A stretch of DNA of 57,017 nucleotides from an uncultured Alphaproteobacteria bacterium (GTDB taxonomy: Bacteria > Pseudomonadota > Alphaproteobacteria > Rs-D84), in NCBI GenBank assembly GCA_944390225.1, contig CALXPB010000006.1, positions 1-57,017 of the forward strand. Reading direction: 5' to 3'. Of the stretch, positions 36,389 to 49,100 are shown one piece after another; the first letter of the stretch is position 1; every line of letters starts with the position of its first letter. Both the position numbers and the translations under genes were made by a program. The notes under the pieces were generated by a model. The model searched no databases, was not told where the DNA came from, and saw nothing but the letters and a program-made list of their open reading frames with translations.

Positions 36389-38158
36389 TTATTCCTGTAA
36401 AAAACCACCAGATTGCATCTTCCACAGGCGGGAATATTCGCCACCACGGCGGACCAGTTGATTATGAGTCCCAATCTCTACCACCTGGCCATTCTGCAAA
36501 ACGACTATTTTATTCATGTTACGTAACGTGGATAATCTGTGTGCGATTGCAATTGTGGTCTTGCCTTTGGCCAACTCATCAAACGAATTCTGAATTGCAA
36601 CTTCGGTTTCACTGTCCAGCGCAGATGTCGCTTCGTCCAGAACCAAAATTGGCGCATCTTTTAAAAACGCACGTGCAATCGCAATACGCTGACGCTGACC
36701 ACCAGACAGCTTTATACCACGATCACCGACATAGGAATCATATTTCTTTTCTGTTGCCATTATAAAATCATCTGCCGCCGCACGACGAGACGCCGCCCTT
36801 ATCTGCTTATCTGTCGCATCTGGTTCACCATATGCAATATTTTCACGAATTGTACGGTTAAACATCGTCGGGTCTTGCGGAATAAAAGATATATTTCTGC
36901 GCAAAGAATCTTGTGACACGTCACGAATATTCTGCCCGTCTATCAAGATTTCACCACGATTTGGATCATAAAAGCGCATCAGCAAATTTACCAGTGTCGT
37001 CTTGCCCGCCCCTGACGGCCCAACCAAACCAACACGTTCACCAGGTTTAATCGTCAAACTGAAATCACGCAAAACCCACTTACGTTTATATTTAAACCAA
37101 ACGTTCTTAAATTCTATCTTTCCACGTTTTACAACCAAATCTTGTGCATTTTCTGTATCCTGTACTTCCACAGGAACATTTAATTCTTCATATGCTTTCT
37201 TTGCACCGCTGATATTGTCCACAATGCTTGGAATCTGATTTACCATATAAGAAATCGTCCCCATAACGTTCATAAATACAGATACTGTAAACACTATATC
37301 AGAAATCTTTAAATTTCCGTCTGTAAACAGAATGACACAGAATATCATCGTTGCCCCAAAAGCAATATCCCAAACAAAATTCGGTACTGCCCAAAACCAA
37401 CGCTGAACAAAATAAGAATGTACGTGGTCTTTTATCGCTGTTTTACGTGGTTTTACTAAATATTGCTTTTCACTTTGTGCCCCAGCAAACATTTTTACAA
37501 CAGAATAGTTAGAAACACTGTCTATGATTTTACCAGACAATGAACTTTTGGAATCACTGGATTGCTTAGACGCATTGTTCATCGGTTTAATCAACAATAC
37601 CCCGTAAATAATTCTGAAAACTAAGACAGAAGCAAATATCAACGCAACATATATGTTTATATTCAAAATAAGTACTACGTTTATAAATATTACGCCAACA
37701 GCACCAATTATTTCCATTATGTTTATAATTACATCAAAACCACGACAAACATAATCTATCTGCGAAGTCACCTTTCCTGCCATACGCCCTGTCCAAAAAG
37801 ACATTGATTGGTTTTGAATGTATTCATTTAAAGTTTCTGAAATTTGATTTGGTATTATTGCTTGCCAGCGAGCCCGGGTCAACGCGCGGAAAACCATACA
37901 AATATCCCAAATTATAAACAAACCAGTTATCAATAAAATCGTTGGTAAGGCAAATTGCAAAAAGGTTTGTCCCGCAGGGACCGGTTGTTCAAACAAAGCA
38001 ACAAACCAGCGCTGAAAGTTCGGTGACAAAACACCGTCACTTTCGACCAATAAAAAGAACACCGCCCACGTCAGCATCAGCGGCCAATGCCCACGCATTG
38101 CGTATTTTAAATAAAAAACAAATAAAGATTTTGGTAACTTATTTATTGTCTTTGCCAT
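36389..38158 (-). CDS. ABC-type exporter, fused membrane and ATPase domains
   Basis: 589 aa, the half-transporter layout of MsbA-like exporters. About six membrane helices (residues 25-320), then an ATPase domain: Walker A GPSGAGKTTLVNLLMRFYDP, Q-loop FIPQDPTMF, signature LSGGQRQRIAIARAFL and Walker B ILVLDEATSALD, H-loop AIAHRLSTL. Works as a dimer in the inner membrane. The substrate is not evident; lipid or lipid-A export is possible. Starts with MAKTINKLPKSLFVFYLKYA. Confidence 0.93.
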   Translation of the reverse strand: MAKTINKLPKSLFVFYLKYAMRGHWPLMLTWAVFFLLVESDGVLSPNFQRWFVALFEQPVPAGQTFLQFALPTILLITGLFIIWDICMVFRALTRARWQAIIPNQISETLNEYIQNQSMSFWTGRMAGKVTSQIDYVCRGFDVIINIMEIIGAVGVIFINVVLILNINIYVALIFASVLVFRIIYGVLLIKPMNNASKQSSDSKSSLSGKIIDSVSNYSVVKMFAGAQSEKQYLVKPRKTAIKDHVHSYFVQRWFWAVPNFVWDIAFGATMIFCVILFTDGNLKISDIVFTVSVFMNVMGTISYMVNQIPSIVDNISGAKKAYEELNVPVEVQDTENAQDLVVKRGKIEFKNVWFKYKRKWVLRDFSLTIKPGERVGLVGPSGAGKTTLVNLLMRFYDPNRGEILIDGQNIRDVSQDSLRRNISFIPQDPTMFNRTIRENIAYGEPDATDKQIRAASRRAAADDFIMATEKKYDSYVGDRGIKLSGGQRQRIAIARAFLKDAPILVLDEATSALDSETEVAIQNSFDELAKGKTTIAIAHRLSTLRNMNKIVVLQNGQVVEIGTHNQLVRRGGEYSRLWKMQSGGFLQE

Positions 38159-38199
38159 GGTAAAACATCCTAAAACTTATACAATTTCTGTTCAAGCGC

Positions 38200-39969
38200 T
38201 TATTTCACAATTTCATGAAAAATTTCAGCTGGTATCGTCCCACCTGTAATCTTTGAAGACATCGGAGTAAAATCATCGTTTCCCATCCAAACGCCTATAA
38301 CCAAATCATTTACAGCCCCAATAAACCAAGCATCTCTGTTATTATTACTTGTTCCTGTTTTCCCGCCCAATACACCAGAGACCAAAGCACGATGACCTGT
38401 TCCACCTATTTGAACGACATCGTTTAATAATTCTGTCATATAACCGACCGTCTGAGGTGTTAAAATTTGTATCGGATCAGACGGGTTTCTTTCATATAAT
38501 AAATTCCCTTTCGTATCCGTAATCTTGGTTATTGAATACGGTCTAACCGATTGACCGTCGTTCCATATAACTGCGTAAATAGTCGTTAAATCTAAAAGCG
38601 ACATTTCTGACGCACCAAGCACTGTTGAATATTCTCGTCTTAATTTGTTACCAACCCCCAAACGACCTGCCATATTAAGAACTGTATCTATACCATAAGT
38701 TTCGGTTAATTTTAAGGGTACCGAATTAACGCTTTTGGCAAAAGCCGTTGCCAAAGTTATATCGCCATAATATCGTTCATTATAGTTCTTTGGGTTATAA
38801 TCACCGATTGCAAACTGAGAATCATTTACATACGACTCTGGCGTTAAACCGTTTTCCAAAGCAACCAGATAAACAACCGGTTTAAAAGAACTGCCGGGTT
38901 GTCGCATAGCCAACACACGATTAAATTGACTTTCCTGATAATCGGTTCCACCAACCATTGCCTGAACCGCACCATCTGTGGTCATAGCCACAACCGCCCC
39001 TTGATAATCACCGACTTTTTCAGGCAAAATATCGGCAATATGTTCCTGCAAATCGCTATCCATAGTAGTGTACACAAGCATATCTGATTCAAAACTTCCT
39101 ATTCTAGAATGAACCTCGTCCAATACGAAATCAGTCCAATACCGATATATATTCGTGTTTTTTACTGGTACTGCCGGTGCCAATTCTCGCGCAGCGATAC
39201 GCGCCTGATTTAAAGAAATGAAACCCTGCCTAACCATTTCTTGTAGTATTATGCGCGCCCTGGCAATATTCTTTTCAGGATTACGTAACGGACTGTACGT
39301 CGTGGGAGCCTTCAACATAGCCGCTATTTGCACAGCTTGTGCCAAAGTTAAATTATTTGCAGACGTCTGAAACATCACCCTAGCCGCTGCATCTATACCG
39401 CGCATTCCACCAACCAAAGAAACTCTGTTCATATATAAATCTAAAATCTGATTCTTATCAAATCTGTTTTCCAACCAATATGACAATATCAGTTCCTGAA
39501 CTTTTCTAGAAATTTTCTTTTCTCGGGAAAGAAATATATTCTTTGCGGTCTGCTGAGTAATTGAAGAACCACCGGCAGCAAAACGACCGTGAAATAAATT
39601 CGAGAAAACAGCCCGCGTTATTCCTCTTATATCAATAGGGCCATGTTCAAAAAATCTTTTATCCTCAATTGCGACAATTGCCTGCCATACATAAGGCGGT
39701 AAAGTCTCAACAGAAACAGGTGTTCCCATAATACGATTTGAAGCCCTTATTTCATTCCCATTCTTATCCATAAACACGACGGTCGCAGGACGCGTTTCAT
39801 GTAAAATAGCATCTAATGACGGCATCTGCAAAAAAACAATAACTACATAAACTGCAACCCCTACCAAGACCATCATAAACAAATTTATAATGAAAACCAA
39901 TGTACGCTTTTTCCATGAACGCGCATTTTTACTTTTATCCATACGAGTTTTACTAGAATTATGAAACAT
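38200..39969 (-). CDS. Class A penicillin-binding protein (PBP1A/1C-like)
   Basis: 589 aa bifunctional peptidoglycan synthase, short for the class. One membrane anchor (about residues 28-50). Glycosyltransferase domain: catalytic Glu in AIEDKRFFEHGPIDIRGI, then SSITQQTAKN and NRVSLVGGMRGIDAAARVMF. Transpeptidase domain: SSFK (SxxK serine), SVN (SxN) and KTGTSN (KTG). Likely makes and crosslinks glycan strands during growth. ATG 39969 or, nine codons on, 39942 (MDKSKNAR); the second is equally plausible. Confidence 0.93.
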   Translation of the reverse strand: MFHNSSKTRMDKSKNARSWKKRTLVFIINLFMMVLVGVAVYVVIVFLQMPSLDAILHETRPATVVFMDKNGNEIRASNRIMGTPVSVETLPPYVWQAIVAIEDKRFFEHGPIDIRGITRAVFSNLFHGRFAAGGSSITQQTAKNIFLSREKKISRKVQELILSYWLENRFDKNQILDLYMNRVSLVGGMRGIDAAARVMFQTSANNLTLAQAVQIAAMLKAPTTYSPLRNPEKNIARARIILQEMVRQGFISLNQARIAARELAPAVPVKNTNIYRYWTDFVLDEVHSRIGSFESDMLVYTTMDSDLQEHIADILPEKVGDYQGAVVAMTTDGAVQAMVGGTDYQESQFNRVLAMRQPGSSFKPVVYLVALENGLTPESYVNDSQFAIGDYNPKNYNERYYGDITLATAFAKSVNSVPLKLTETYGIDTVLNMAGRLGVGNKLRREYSTVLGASEMSLLDLTTIYAVIWNDGQSVRPYSITKITDTKGNLLYERNPSDPIQILTPQTVGYMTELLNDVVQIGGTGHRALVSGVLGGKTGTSNNNRDAWFIGAVNDLVIGVWMGNDDFTPMSSKITGGTIPAEIFHEIVK

Positions 39970-40065
39970 AAATTCTCATTTCCTTACTGGAATTATATCA
40001 TAAAACACTTGCGTTATTCCATAGTTTATAAGTATAATATTCTTCATGAAAAAAAGGAAGAGAAT

Positions 40066-40704
40066 ATGAAAAAAATAACAGCCCTAATTCTATGTTTACT
40101 TTCAATTCCTGCGTTTGCAGAAGACTGGTATGAAGATAAGAACTATACTTCAACACCAAAACGTGATACATATGTCGGCTTTCGTTTACATCAGAATAAA
40201 CATATAGCCTTTGGGTATGAAATAAATGACGGGGCGAATATGACATTAAAAGATGATTCTTTCGGCGTCGGCTTAACCGTTGGAAACAGACTAACCAATC
40301 ACGTAAAAATAGAATTTGAAACATTATATACAAATGGTAAAGAACGTAAATATGATACGGACTTTAATTTTGACATCTGGGCAAATATGCTAAATGTTTA
40401 TATATATCAACAATTTGACGGTGCTGTTGAACCTTATGCAGGAATCGGTATCGGTTTGGCGGGATTGTGGGGTAATGTAAACGGTGGTGGTTTGGACATG
40501 TCTGAATCAACAGCGGATATGACTTGGTCTTTGATGTTGGGGGTTAACTTTGCACTGAACGACCGTATCGACTTAAATGTAGGTGTAAAATATCAAAACT
40601 ATGGTGATCTGGACTTTAATAACAACGGTGAAGCCTATGCATCAACAGAAATTGACGCAACCGAAATATATATAGGCGCATCTTATAAATTTGGGCTTAA
40701 ATAA
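40066..40704 (+). CDS. Small outer-membrane beta-barrel protein
   Basis: 212 aa from the ATG at 40066, which has AAAGGAAGAG upstream and begins a signal peptide cleaved after AFA. The preceding 35 codons of open frame overlap the divergent PBP gene and are not signal-like. The mature part has about eight amphipathic strands (VKIEFETLYTNGKERK, PYAGIGIGLAGLWGNVNGGG, INVGVKYQNYGDLDF-type pattern), matching OmpA/Opa-like barrels. The last residues (ASYKFGLK) end in Lys rather than Phe. Confidence 0.8.
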   Translation: MKKITALILCLLSIPAFAEDWYEDKNYTSTPKRDTYVGFRLHQNKHIAFGYEINDGANMTLKDDSFGVGLTVGNRLTNHVKIEFETLYTNGKERKYDTDFNFDIWANMLNVYIYQQFDGAVEPYAGIGIGLAGLWGNVNGGGLDMSESTADMTWSLMLGVNFALNDRIDLNVGVKYQNYGDLDFNNNGEAYASTEIDATEIYIGASYKFGLK

Positions 40705-40730
40705 AAACTGCCTTTTGGCAGTTTTTATTT
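40699..40730. terminator. Bidirectional terminator
   Basis: 14-bp stem AAATAAAAACTGCC/GGCAGTTTTTATTT with a TTTT loop, overlapping the ends of the barrel gene and the convergent lipoprotein gene. Confidence 0.88.
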
Positions 40731-41052
40731 AAATTAATCTTTCTATTTTAACAGGACGTTTTAAATTATAATCGTTATAAACATCTCTTTCCTTTTTTAA
40801 ATGAGAATCTATAACTTTAGAGCAATCTGTATTTTCAAATATAACCTGACGTTTATTAGAGATTACAAAGTATTCGTTTTCGGGTGATTTTTCTACATCA
40901 ATTCCATAAGTCCATTCTCCATATTCTTCGGTATAAACGCAGTTTTTACCGTCCTGCACATATGAAATTCTGGTTTCCGGATAGGTTCCATAAAAACCGC
41001 TTTGACACCCTACCAAAAACGCAGCAAATGAAATAATTGAAAGTTTTCTCAT
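40729..41052 (-). CDS. Small lipoprotein
   Basis: 107 aa. Signal peptide with lipobox LVGC at about residue 15, then a short beta-rich domain (RISYVQDGKNCVYTEEYGEWTYGIDV, ENEYFVISNKRQVIFENTDC) with two Cys that may pair. Not recognised. It follows ligA by 5 bp on the same strand and is probably cotranscribed with it, although nothing links the functions. Confidence 0.72.
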   Translation of the reverse strand: MRKLSIISFAAFLVGCQSGFYGTYPETRISYVQDGKNCVYTEEYGEWTYGIDVEKSPENEYFVISNKRQVIFENTDCSKVIDSHLKKERDVYNDYNLKRPVKIERLI

Positions 41053-41057
41053 TTTTA

Positions 41058-43115
<2,058 letters not shown>

Positions 43116-43119
43116 CTAA

Positions 43120-43368
43120 TTATTTCTGAAAATCTTTCGGAAAATAATTTGCAAATTCTACCCATGTCGTATTCGTAGCATTCATAATTTTTACTAGACT
43201 ACCAACCGACATCCAATGCGCCTTACCATCTGGTCCACAACGTTTGCTTTTGTTTAACGCTGTTATGTCCATACCGCTAATCTGCGCCATGCGTGAACAA
43301 GATATCCTGTTTGCTGCTGCTAAATTATCTATTGCCGCCCAGAACATTTTATTTGTTAACATCTCCAC
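43120..43368 (-). CDS. Small helix-turn-helix DNA-binding protein (Xre-like)
   Basis: 82 aa. The middle, ANRISCSRMAQISGMDITALNKSKRCGPDGK followed by WMSVGSLVKIMNATNTTWVEFANYF, matches a Cro/CI-type HTH: recognition helix near DITALNKS and a C-terminal helical cap. It resembles alphaproteobacterial HTH proteins found near stress genes. RBS AGGGAG. Probably a chromosomal regulator; its target is not visible. Confidence 0.8.
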   Translation of the reverse strand: MEMLTNKMFWAAIDNLAAANRISCSRMAQISGMDITALNKSKRCGPDGKAHWMSVGSLVKIMNATNTTWVEFANYFPKDFQK

Positions 43369-43465
43369 ACTCCCTTTCTAAGCCTAGTTTGATTAAGACT
43401 ATATTCTAATTATGATTGAATTCTTATTATAAATCAATTATTTTTTATAAGAAAAAAATCATATA

Positions 43466-43493
43466 GAAAAACCCGCAGAAAAGCGGGTTTTTT
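43466..43493 (-). terminator. Terminator of fabI
   Basis: AAAAACCCGC/GCGGGTTTTT stem around AGAAAA; on the minus strand followed by TTTTT. It sits ~20 nt after the fabI stop. Confidence 0.85.
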
Positions 43494-43511
43494 GATTAAA
43501 AAACGATATTT

Positions 43512-44324
43512 TTATTGTTGATCAAGCCCCTTCAATAAAATATCCTTCATTTCATTTGGCATCATACCTGTTGTGGAATATCCGCAATCAACGTGGTGAA
43601 CTTCACCGGTTACTGCGCTGGACAAATCACTGAACAAATACAACGCGGCACCGGAAACATCTTCCAAAGTCATATTACGACGCAAAGGGGTTGTTTCTGC
43701 ATTCAGTCGCAGCATCGCTTTAAAGCCACCGACACCGGATGAAGCCAGCGTCATAATAGGTCCTGCGCTAATTGCATTGACGCGGATTTTATCTTTTCCA
43801 AGATCAGAAGCCAGATAACGAACGCTACTATCCAAAGCAGATTTTGCGACTCCCATAACATTGTAGTTAGGAACAGACTTTTCGCCGCCATAGTAAGTCA
43901 AAGCAACTATACTGCCACCATCTGTCATTAATTTAGAGGCCCGACGAGTTAAATCTACCAAAGAATATACGGATATATCCATAGTATTTTTAAAATTATC
44001 CCGTGTGGTATCTGCATATCTGCCTGTTAGTTCATTTTTATCCGAGAAAGCGATAGCATGCAACATGCCGTCTAAATGCCCCCATTCTTTTTCGATTGCG
44101 CCGAACAGAGCGTCCATTTGTTCATCATTTTGAACGTTACATTCTTGTACGAACTTAGCATTGATAGATTCCGCGAGAGGGCGGACTCGTTTTTCAAGGT
44201 TAGGCATAGCATAAGGCATAGCGATTTCTGCGCCCTCTTCGTGAGCACGTTTAGCGATGGCCCAAGCCATAGACCAGTCATTAGCCACGCCTGTGATTAG
44301 TATTTTTTTATTTTTCAACAACAT
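43512..44324 (-). CDS. fabI: Enoyl-[acyl-carrier-protein] reductase (NADH)
   Basis: Last reduction step of each fatty-acid elongation cycle. 270 aa SDR protein. N-terminal LITGVANDWSMAWAIAKRAHEEGAEIA, the catalytic Tyr-x6-Lys in YNVMGVAKSAL and ISAGPIMTLASSGV are diagnostic of FabI rather than FabG. RBS AAGGAAC. ATG at 44324. It is the last core gene before the tRNA-Asn and the mobile element. Confidence 0.97.
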   Translation of the reverse strand: MLLKNKKILITGVANDWSMAWAIAKRAHEEGAEIAMPYAMPNLEKRVRPLAESINAKFVQECNVQNDEQMDALFGAIEKEWGHLDGMLHAIAFSDKNELTGRYADTTRDNFKNTMDISVYSLVDLTRRASKLMTDGGSIVALTYYGGEKSVPNYNVMGVAKSALDSSVRYLASDLGKDKIRVNAISAGPIMTLASSGVGGFKAMLRLNAETTPLRRNMTLEDVSGAALYLFSDLSSAVTGEVHHVDCGYSTTGMMPNEMKDILLKGLDQQ

Positions 44325-44446
44325 TTTTGTTCCTTATAGTTATAAAATTATGCCATGGAAAAATATAGCACTAAAAAGGCATGGTATCAACAAATAAAAA
44401 AAGACTTGAAAAAGGGAAAAAAGTGGTATAAGATACTGCGAGTTAT

Positions 44447-44522
44447 TCGGGCATAGTTCAGTCGGTAGAACAACGGACTGTTAATCCGTATGTCACTGGT
44501 TCGAGTCCAGTTGCCCGAGCCA
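44447..44522 (+). tRNA. tRNA-Asn (GTT), integration site of the element
   Basis: Acceptor TCGGGCA/TGCCCGA, anticodon stem CGGAC/GTCCG-like arm with loop holding GTT, T-arm CTGGTTCGAGTCCAG and encoded CCA (44520-44522). 76 nt. Its 3' end (CGAGCCA) is shared with the serine recombinase gene on the opposite strand and marks the left attachment junction. Confidence 0.95.
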
Positions 44523-45977
44523 AGTTAGACGACCCTTTGTTTCAATCATTTGAGCAAAGGGTTTTTTCATTGTTATTACTATGTTTTTGCCGTCAATTAA
44601 ACAGTTCGAGGTCAACAGTTTTAATAAATCCCTTTTTGACGAAAACCTCGAACTTTTTATTAAAAAATGGCTGTTATCCGCGATTTTTATCATTTTAATT
44701 ATATTATCGTAAAATATCTTTATATCCTTATTCATATCCTGCTTTTTATAAGATATTTCTTCTAACTCTATAGCCAATTCTTTGCTCTTGGTTTCATATG
44801 TTCCTTGGTCTATTCCGCCCGCTAAAAATAAGTCCAATAATCTTGACTTCTTATCTTTTATTGCTTTTTCTTTTGTCCGCAATTCTATTAATAAATTGTC
44901 GCGGTTATTCAGGTCGCTTTGCTTCTTCTCTTCCACAATATCTAACAGATTGTTTAATTGCCGCTTATCCCAATGCATTTCTCGTAAATTTTCCTCGTAT
45001 GCATCCATAATTAATTTTTCTGGTATATTGTAATGCACACAGTTTTGAGTCCGTGTTGTCGGCGGTTGTAAAAACGGATACTTACCCTTTGCTAAATAAG
45101 GGCTATACAAATGTCCGCACTTCACACATCTTACCATTCCTGATAATAAAAACGACTTACGAGCCTTTGATTGAGTTTCCCCGTGCCGTTTTGAAGCAAC
45201 CTTATTACAACGGTTAAACAACTGCTTACTTATAAGAGGTTCATATATATGCGGGTACAGTTTGCCTTTAACTTTCATTTCCCCATAATAAAAAGGATTA
45301 TGCAACATCAAATGAATTTGGCTTCTGGATAAAGGTTTCCCTGTTTTATATACCAACCCTATGCTTTTTGCATATTCCGCCATATCCCTAATAGATAAAC
45401 TTCCGCTGGCATAGCACTTGAACATCGCCCTAACCTTATCCGCCCTATCAGGATCAGGTAAAACGGTTTTTACCCCATTTTTAATTGTATTAATGTAACC
45501 AACAGGTGCCGCGGCGAGTATCGTACCTTCTTTTAGTTTCTTTTCAAAAGACCTTTTCACATTATCTGATATGCAATTAGTATAATTTTCCGCTAGCATT
45601 ACAAAAATATGATAAGCCATTAATTGCGAATTATTCGCATTGGCATCCAAGACTTGATTATCACTTATAAAATGTAAAACTAATTTGCCAGATTTTCTAA
45701 GTTTTTCCAATATAGGCACTTCGCGAAAAGACCTTTGCAATCTGTCAACTTTATCACAAACTAAGGCGATTTTGTTGGGTTGTTTTTTTATAAAAGAAAT
45801 TAATTTTTGAAATTCTGGTCTTTCGCCGCGGGTCGAACTTTCCACAATAGAAAACTCTTGAATTATATCTAGGTTCTTCCTTTCACAATAATCGTGCAAA
45901 CGATTTAATTGGGCAACTAAACTATGCCCATCTTCTTGCTCTTTTGTCGAAACTCTTGCTAAAACGACCGCCTGCAT
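44493..45977 (-). CDS. Large serine recombinase (integrase)
   Basis: 494 aa. Resolvase-type catalytic domain with the nucleophile in ARVSTKEQEDGHSL (Ser10), VESSTRGERPEF and CDKVDRLQRSF; then a Recombinase domain (about 160-270, APVGYINT, LSRSQIHLMLHNPFYYGEM), a zinc ribbon begun by CVKCGHLY (about 289) and a coiled-coil region (about 350-425) as in phage-type integrases. Catalyses directional integration through a 2-bp core. The stop lies within tRNA-Asn, so the last seven residues (GQLDSNQ) are antisense tRNA: integration itself supplies the C-terminus. RBS AAAGGAGAGG before the ATG. Confidence 0.95.
   Translation of the reverse strand: MQAVVLARVSTKEQEDGHSLVAQLNRLHDYCERKNLDIIQEFSIVESSTRGERPEFQKLISFIKKQPNKIALVCDKVDRLQRSFREVPILEKLRKSGKLVLHFISDNQVLDANANNSQLMAYHIFVMLAENYTNCISDNVKRSFEKKLKEGTILAAAPVGYINTIKNGVKTVLPDPDRADKVRAMFKCYASGSLSIRDMAEYAKSIGLVYKTGKPLSRSQIHLMLHNPFYYGEMKVKGKLYPHIYEPLISKQLFNRCNKVASKRHGETQSKARKSFLLSGMVRCVKCGHLYSPYLAKGKYPFLQPPTTRTQNCVHYNIPEKLIMDAYEENLREMHWDKRQLNNLLDIVEEKKQSDLNNRDNLLIELRTKEKAIKDKKSRLLDLFLAGGIDQGTYETKSKELAIELEEISYKKQDMNKDIKIFYDNIIKMIKIADNSHFLIKSSRFSSKRDLLKLLTSNCLIDGKNIVITMKKPFAQMIETKGRLTWLGQLDSNQ
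44516..44648 (-). repeat. 133-bp inverted repeat, copy A (recombinase 3' end plus tRNA end)
   Basis: Identical base for base to the reverse complement of 56454-56586. Covers the last ~38 codons shared by the two recombinase ends and stops inside the tRNA at CGAGCC. Beyond this point copy A continues as tRNA-Asn. Confidence 0.97.
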
Positions 45978-46073
45978 TTACCTCTCCTTTATTGGTCGAT
46001 CATGCTGCCTTCGAAATCAATTTAAATCAATCTAAGAATTTTGATGCTATTTTTTTCTTTCTATTTCAATTTA

Positions 46074-46102
46074 TTACAATTATCATATGCATGACATATG
46101 AT
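46074..46102 (+). promoter_or_regulatory. Promoter overlapped by a palindromic operator, upstream of the Type ISP gene
   Basis: TTACAA (46074-46079), 17-bp spacer, TATGAT (46097-46102). The palindrome ATCATATG-CATGA-CATATGAT (46082-46102) fills the spacer and the -10 box, the place for a repressor or control protein. It lies in the 155-bp space between the divergent recombinase and R-M genes and could regulate both. Ribosome site AAGGAG and GTG start follow. Confidence 0.65.
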
Positions 46103-46132
46103 TAATATCATTAGAGTAGAAAGGAGTTTCCT

Positions 46133-49100
46133 GTGTCCGATGTAATATTGTCTTTTAAGGATGTGTTAAATAAATTTAGAAAAGAGGCATTTTCAGAGAG
46201 AGACAAAGGAAACCGCTTTGAAAAATTGATGAAGAAATATCTTCTAGTAGAGCCCCAATATAAGAATACATTGAAAAAGGTATGGCTGTGGAACGAATTT
46301 CCGTTTAGGGGTGAATTTGGTGGAAAAGATACTGGTATAGATCTTGTTGCACAAACATTTGAAGGAGATTATTGGGCAATACAGTGCAAATGCTATGCAG
46401 AAGATAGTAAAATTGATAAAGCAGGAGTAGACAGCTTTTTGGCAACTTCTAGCAGAAGCTTTTCAAATGAGAATTCTCAAACAGTTATGTTTAAACAAAG
46501 GTTGTGGATTAGCACAACCAATAACTGGAATTCAGAAGCAGAAGAAACAATAAAGCACCAAAACCCACCTGTTTCTAGAATAAGCTTATCAGAATTGGAA
46601 AATAGTTCTGAATATATTAATTGGGATGAATTAGTAAACGGCACAGGAAATGCCCTAAAACCAAAAAAATCATTAAGGGATCACCAAAAAGAAGCATTAG
46701 ATGCCTTTGCTGAACACTTTAAAGTGGCAGACCGCGGTCAGTTAATAATGGCTTGTGGAACTGGAAAAACATTTACTTCTTTGAAGTTAGCCGAACAAGA
46801 AACAAAAAATAATGGTACAGTATTATTTTTAGTTCCCTCTATTGCATTATTAGGTCAAACATTACGAGAATGGACTTCTCAATCAGAAAAGCCAATATTT
46901 CCAATATGTATTTGCTCTGATGCCACTGTAACAAAAGATGATAGTGAAGACGAAAGTGTCGTTGATTTGGCATTACCTGCGACAACCAATGTAAAAAATA
47001 TTATTAAGCAGTTTCAATATGCTAAATCAGCACACAAAGACGGTATGATTGTCGTATTTTCAACATACCAATCAATAGATGTGATTTCCAAAGCACAAAA
47101 GGAAATGAACAAGCAAGAAAAAGATTCTTGCATATTTGATTTAATTATTTGTGATGAAGCACATAGAACAACAGGTGTTATTCTAAAAAACAAAGAAAAA
47201 GATACTTATGACGAAAGTGCATTCACAAAGGTACACGACAACGGGAATATACTGGCTAAAAAACGAGTATATATGACGGCTACACCAAGACTGTATACAG
47301 ATTCAAGCAAACAAAAAGCCGAAGAGAAAGAAGCATTACTGTGTTCTATGGATGATGAAGCAATTTATGGTCCTGTTGTTTATAGAATTGGCTTTGGCAA
47401 GGCGGTTGCCAAGAATTTATTAGCGGATTATAAAGTTCTTATTTTAACACTAAAAGAAGAACAAATACCGGTTGCTTTCCGTGGGATTATTTCTGGTAGC
47501 AAAGGTAGCGGCACAAAAGAAATTTCTGCAGACGATGTTAGCAAACTTATCGGATGCATAAATGCCTTATCTAAAAGAGTTTTAGATATAGACGAAAATT
47601 TTAATGACGACAAAAAACCTATGAAGACAGCGGTTGCTTTCTGTCAAAAAATTTCGGATTCAAAAAAAATAACTTCTATGTTCAATGAACATAAAGATAT
47701 GTACTACAACAGTTTGCCACAAGAAGAACGAGACAAATTGGTTTCTGTAGAATCAAAACACATTGATGGTAGTATGGGTGCTTCACAAAGGGATGAATTG
47801 TTATCCTGGTTAAAGAATACCCCAACTGATAATAAAGAATGCCGTATATTAACCAATGTAAAATGCTTGTCCGAAGGTGTTGATGTGCCTTCTTTGGATG
47901 CTGTTATGTTTTTGGCTGCAAAGAACAGTCAGGTTGATGTTGTTCAATCTGTTGGCAGAGTTATGAGAACAGCCGAAGGTAAAAAATATGGTTATATAAT
48001 TATCCCGATTATGATACCAGAAGGTGTAAAACCAGAAGAAGCATTAGACGATAACAAAAGATATGCTGTTGTTTGGTCGGTTTTAAATGCTTTACGGGCA
48101 CATGATGATAGGTTTGATGCAGAAATAAATAAAATTAATTTTAATAATAACAAAAGCAGCAAAATAAATGTGGTTGGGGTACCGGATGGACAAGATACAG
48201 ACGGAGATGGTACAGAAAAACCAAATGATCCAAAAGCAACACAAATAAATCTGCCATTACCAGAATTACAGGAATTGCAAAATGTTATTTATGCAAAAAT
48301 GGTTCAAAAAGTTGGTTCAAAAATGTATTGGGTTCAATGGGCACAAGATGTTGCAAAAATTGCCCAAAGATACATAAAAAGAATCAAAGAATTAATTGCA
48401 GTTCCTGGTAAGCATCAAGATGAGTTTAATAAATTTTGGGAAGCATTAAAAAAGAATATCAATCCGTCCGTTTCAGAGGAAGAAGTTATCCAAATGCTGT
48501 CCCAGCATTTAATAACCCAACCTGTATTTGAAGCATTATTTGAAAATTATTCGTTTGTTCAAAATAACCCAGTGTCGAAATCTTTGCAGAAAATGGTTGA
48601 TTTATTAGAAGAACAGTCAATGAGCAAAGATCGAGAAACATTGAATAAGTTCTATGAATCTGTGAAAGAAAAAATCACGGGTATAAATAATGCCGAAGCA
48701 AAACAGAAAATAATCATTGAATTATATGACAAATTCTTTAAAACAGCATTTCCAAAGGTTGTAGAACAACTTGGCATTGTTTATACACCTATAGAAGTAG
48801 TTGATTTCATAAATAATTCAGTTGCTGCGGTATTAAAGAAAGAATTTAATAGAAGTTTGTCTGATGAAAACATTCATATTCTCGACCCATTTACGGGCAC
48901 AGGAACATTTATAACAAGACTACTGCAAACTGGCTTAATTGATAAAGAGGCATTGCCTAGAAAATATGCCAAGGAACTACATGCAAATGAAATTGTTCTG
49001 TTAGCATATTATATCGCTTCTATTAATATTGAAAATACATACCACGATATTGTTAATGCTGAAACATATACACCATTTAATGGTATTTGTTTGACGGACA

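Noticed and set aside
44355..44456. 33-codon lysine-rich frame running into tRNA-Asn
   Set aside because: No ribosome site; it probably covers only the tRNA promoter region (TTGAAA at 44406, TATAAG at 44427).
44516..44648. Ordinary direct-repeat attL/attR pair
   Set aside because: The second copy is inverted, and no direct copy of the tRNA end is found to the right within the window.
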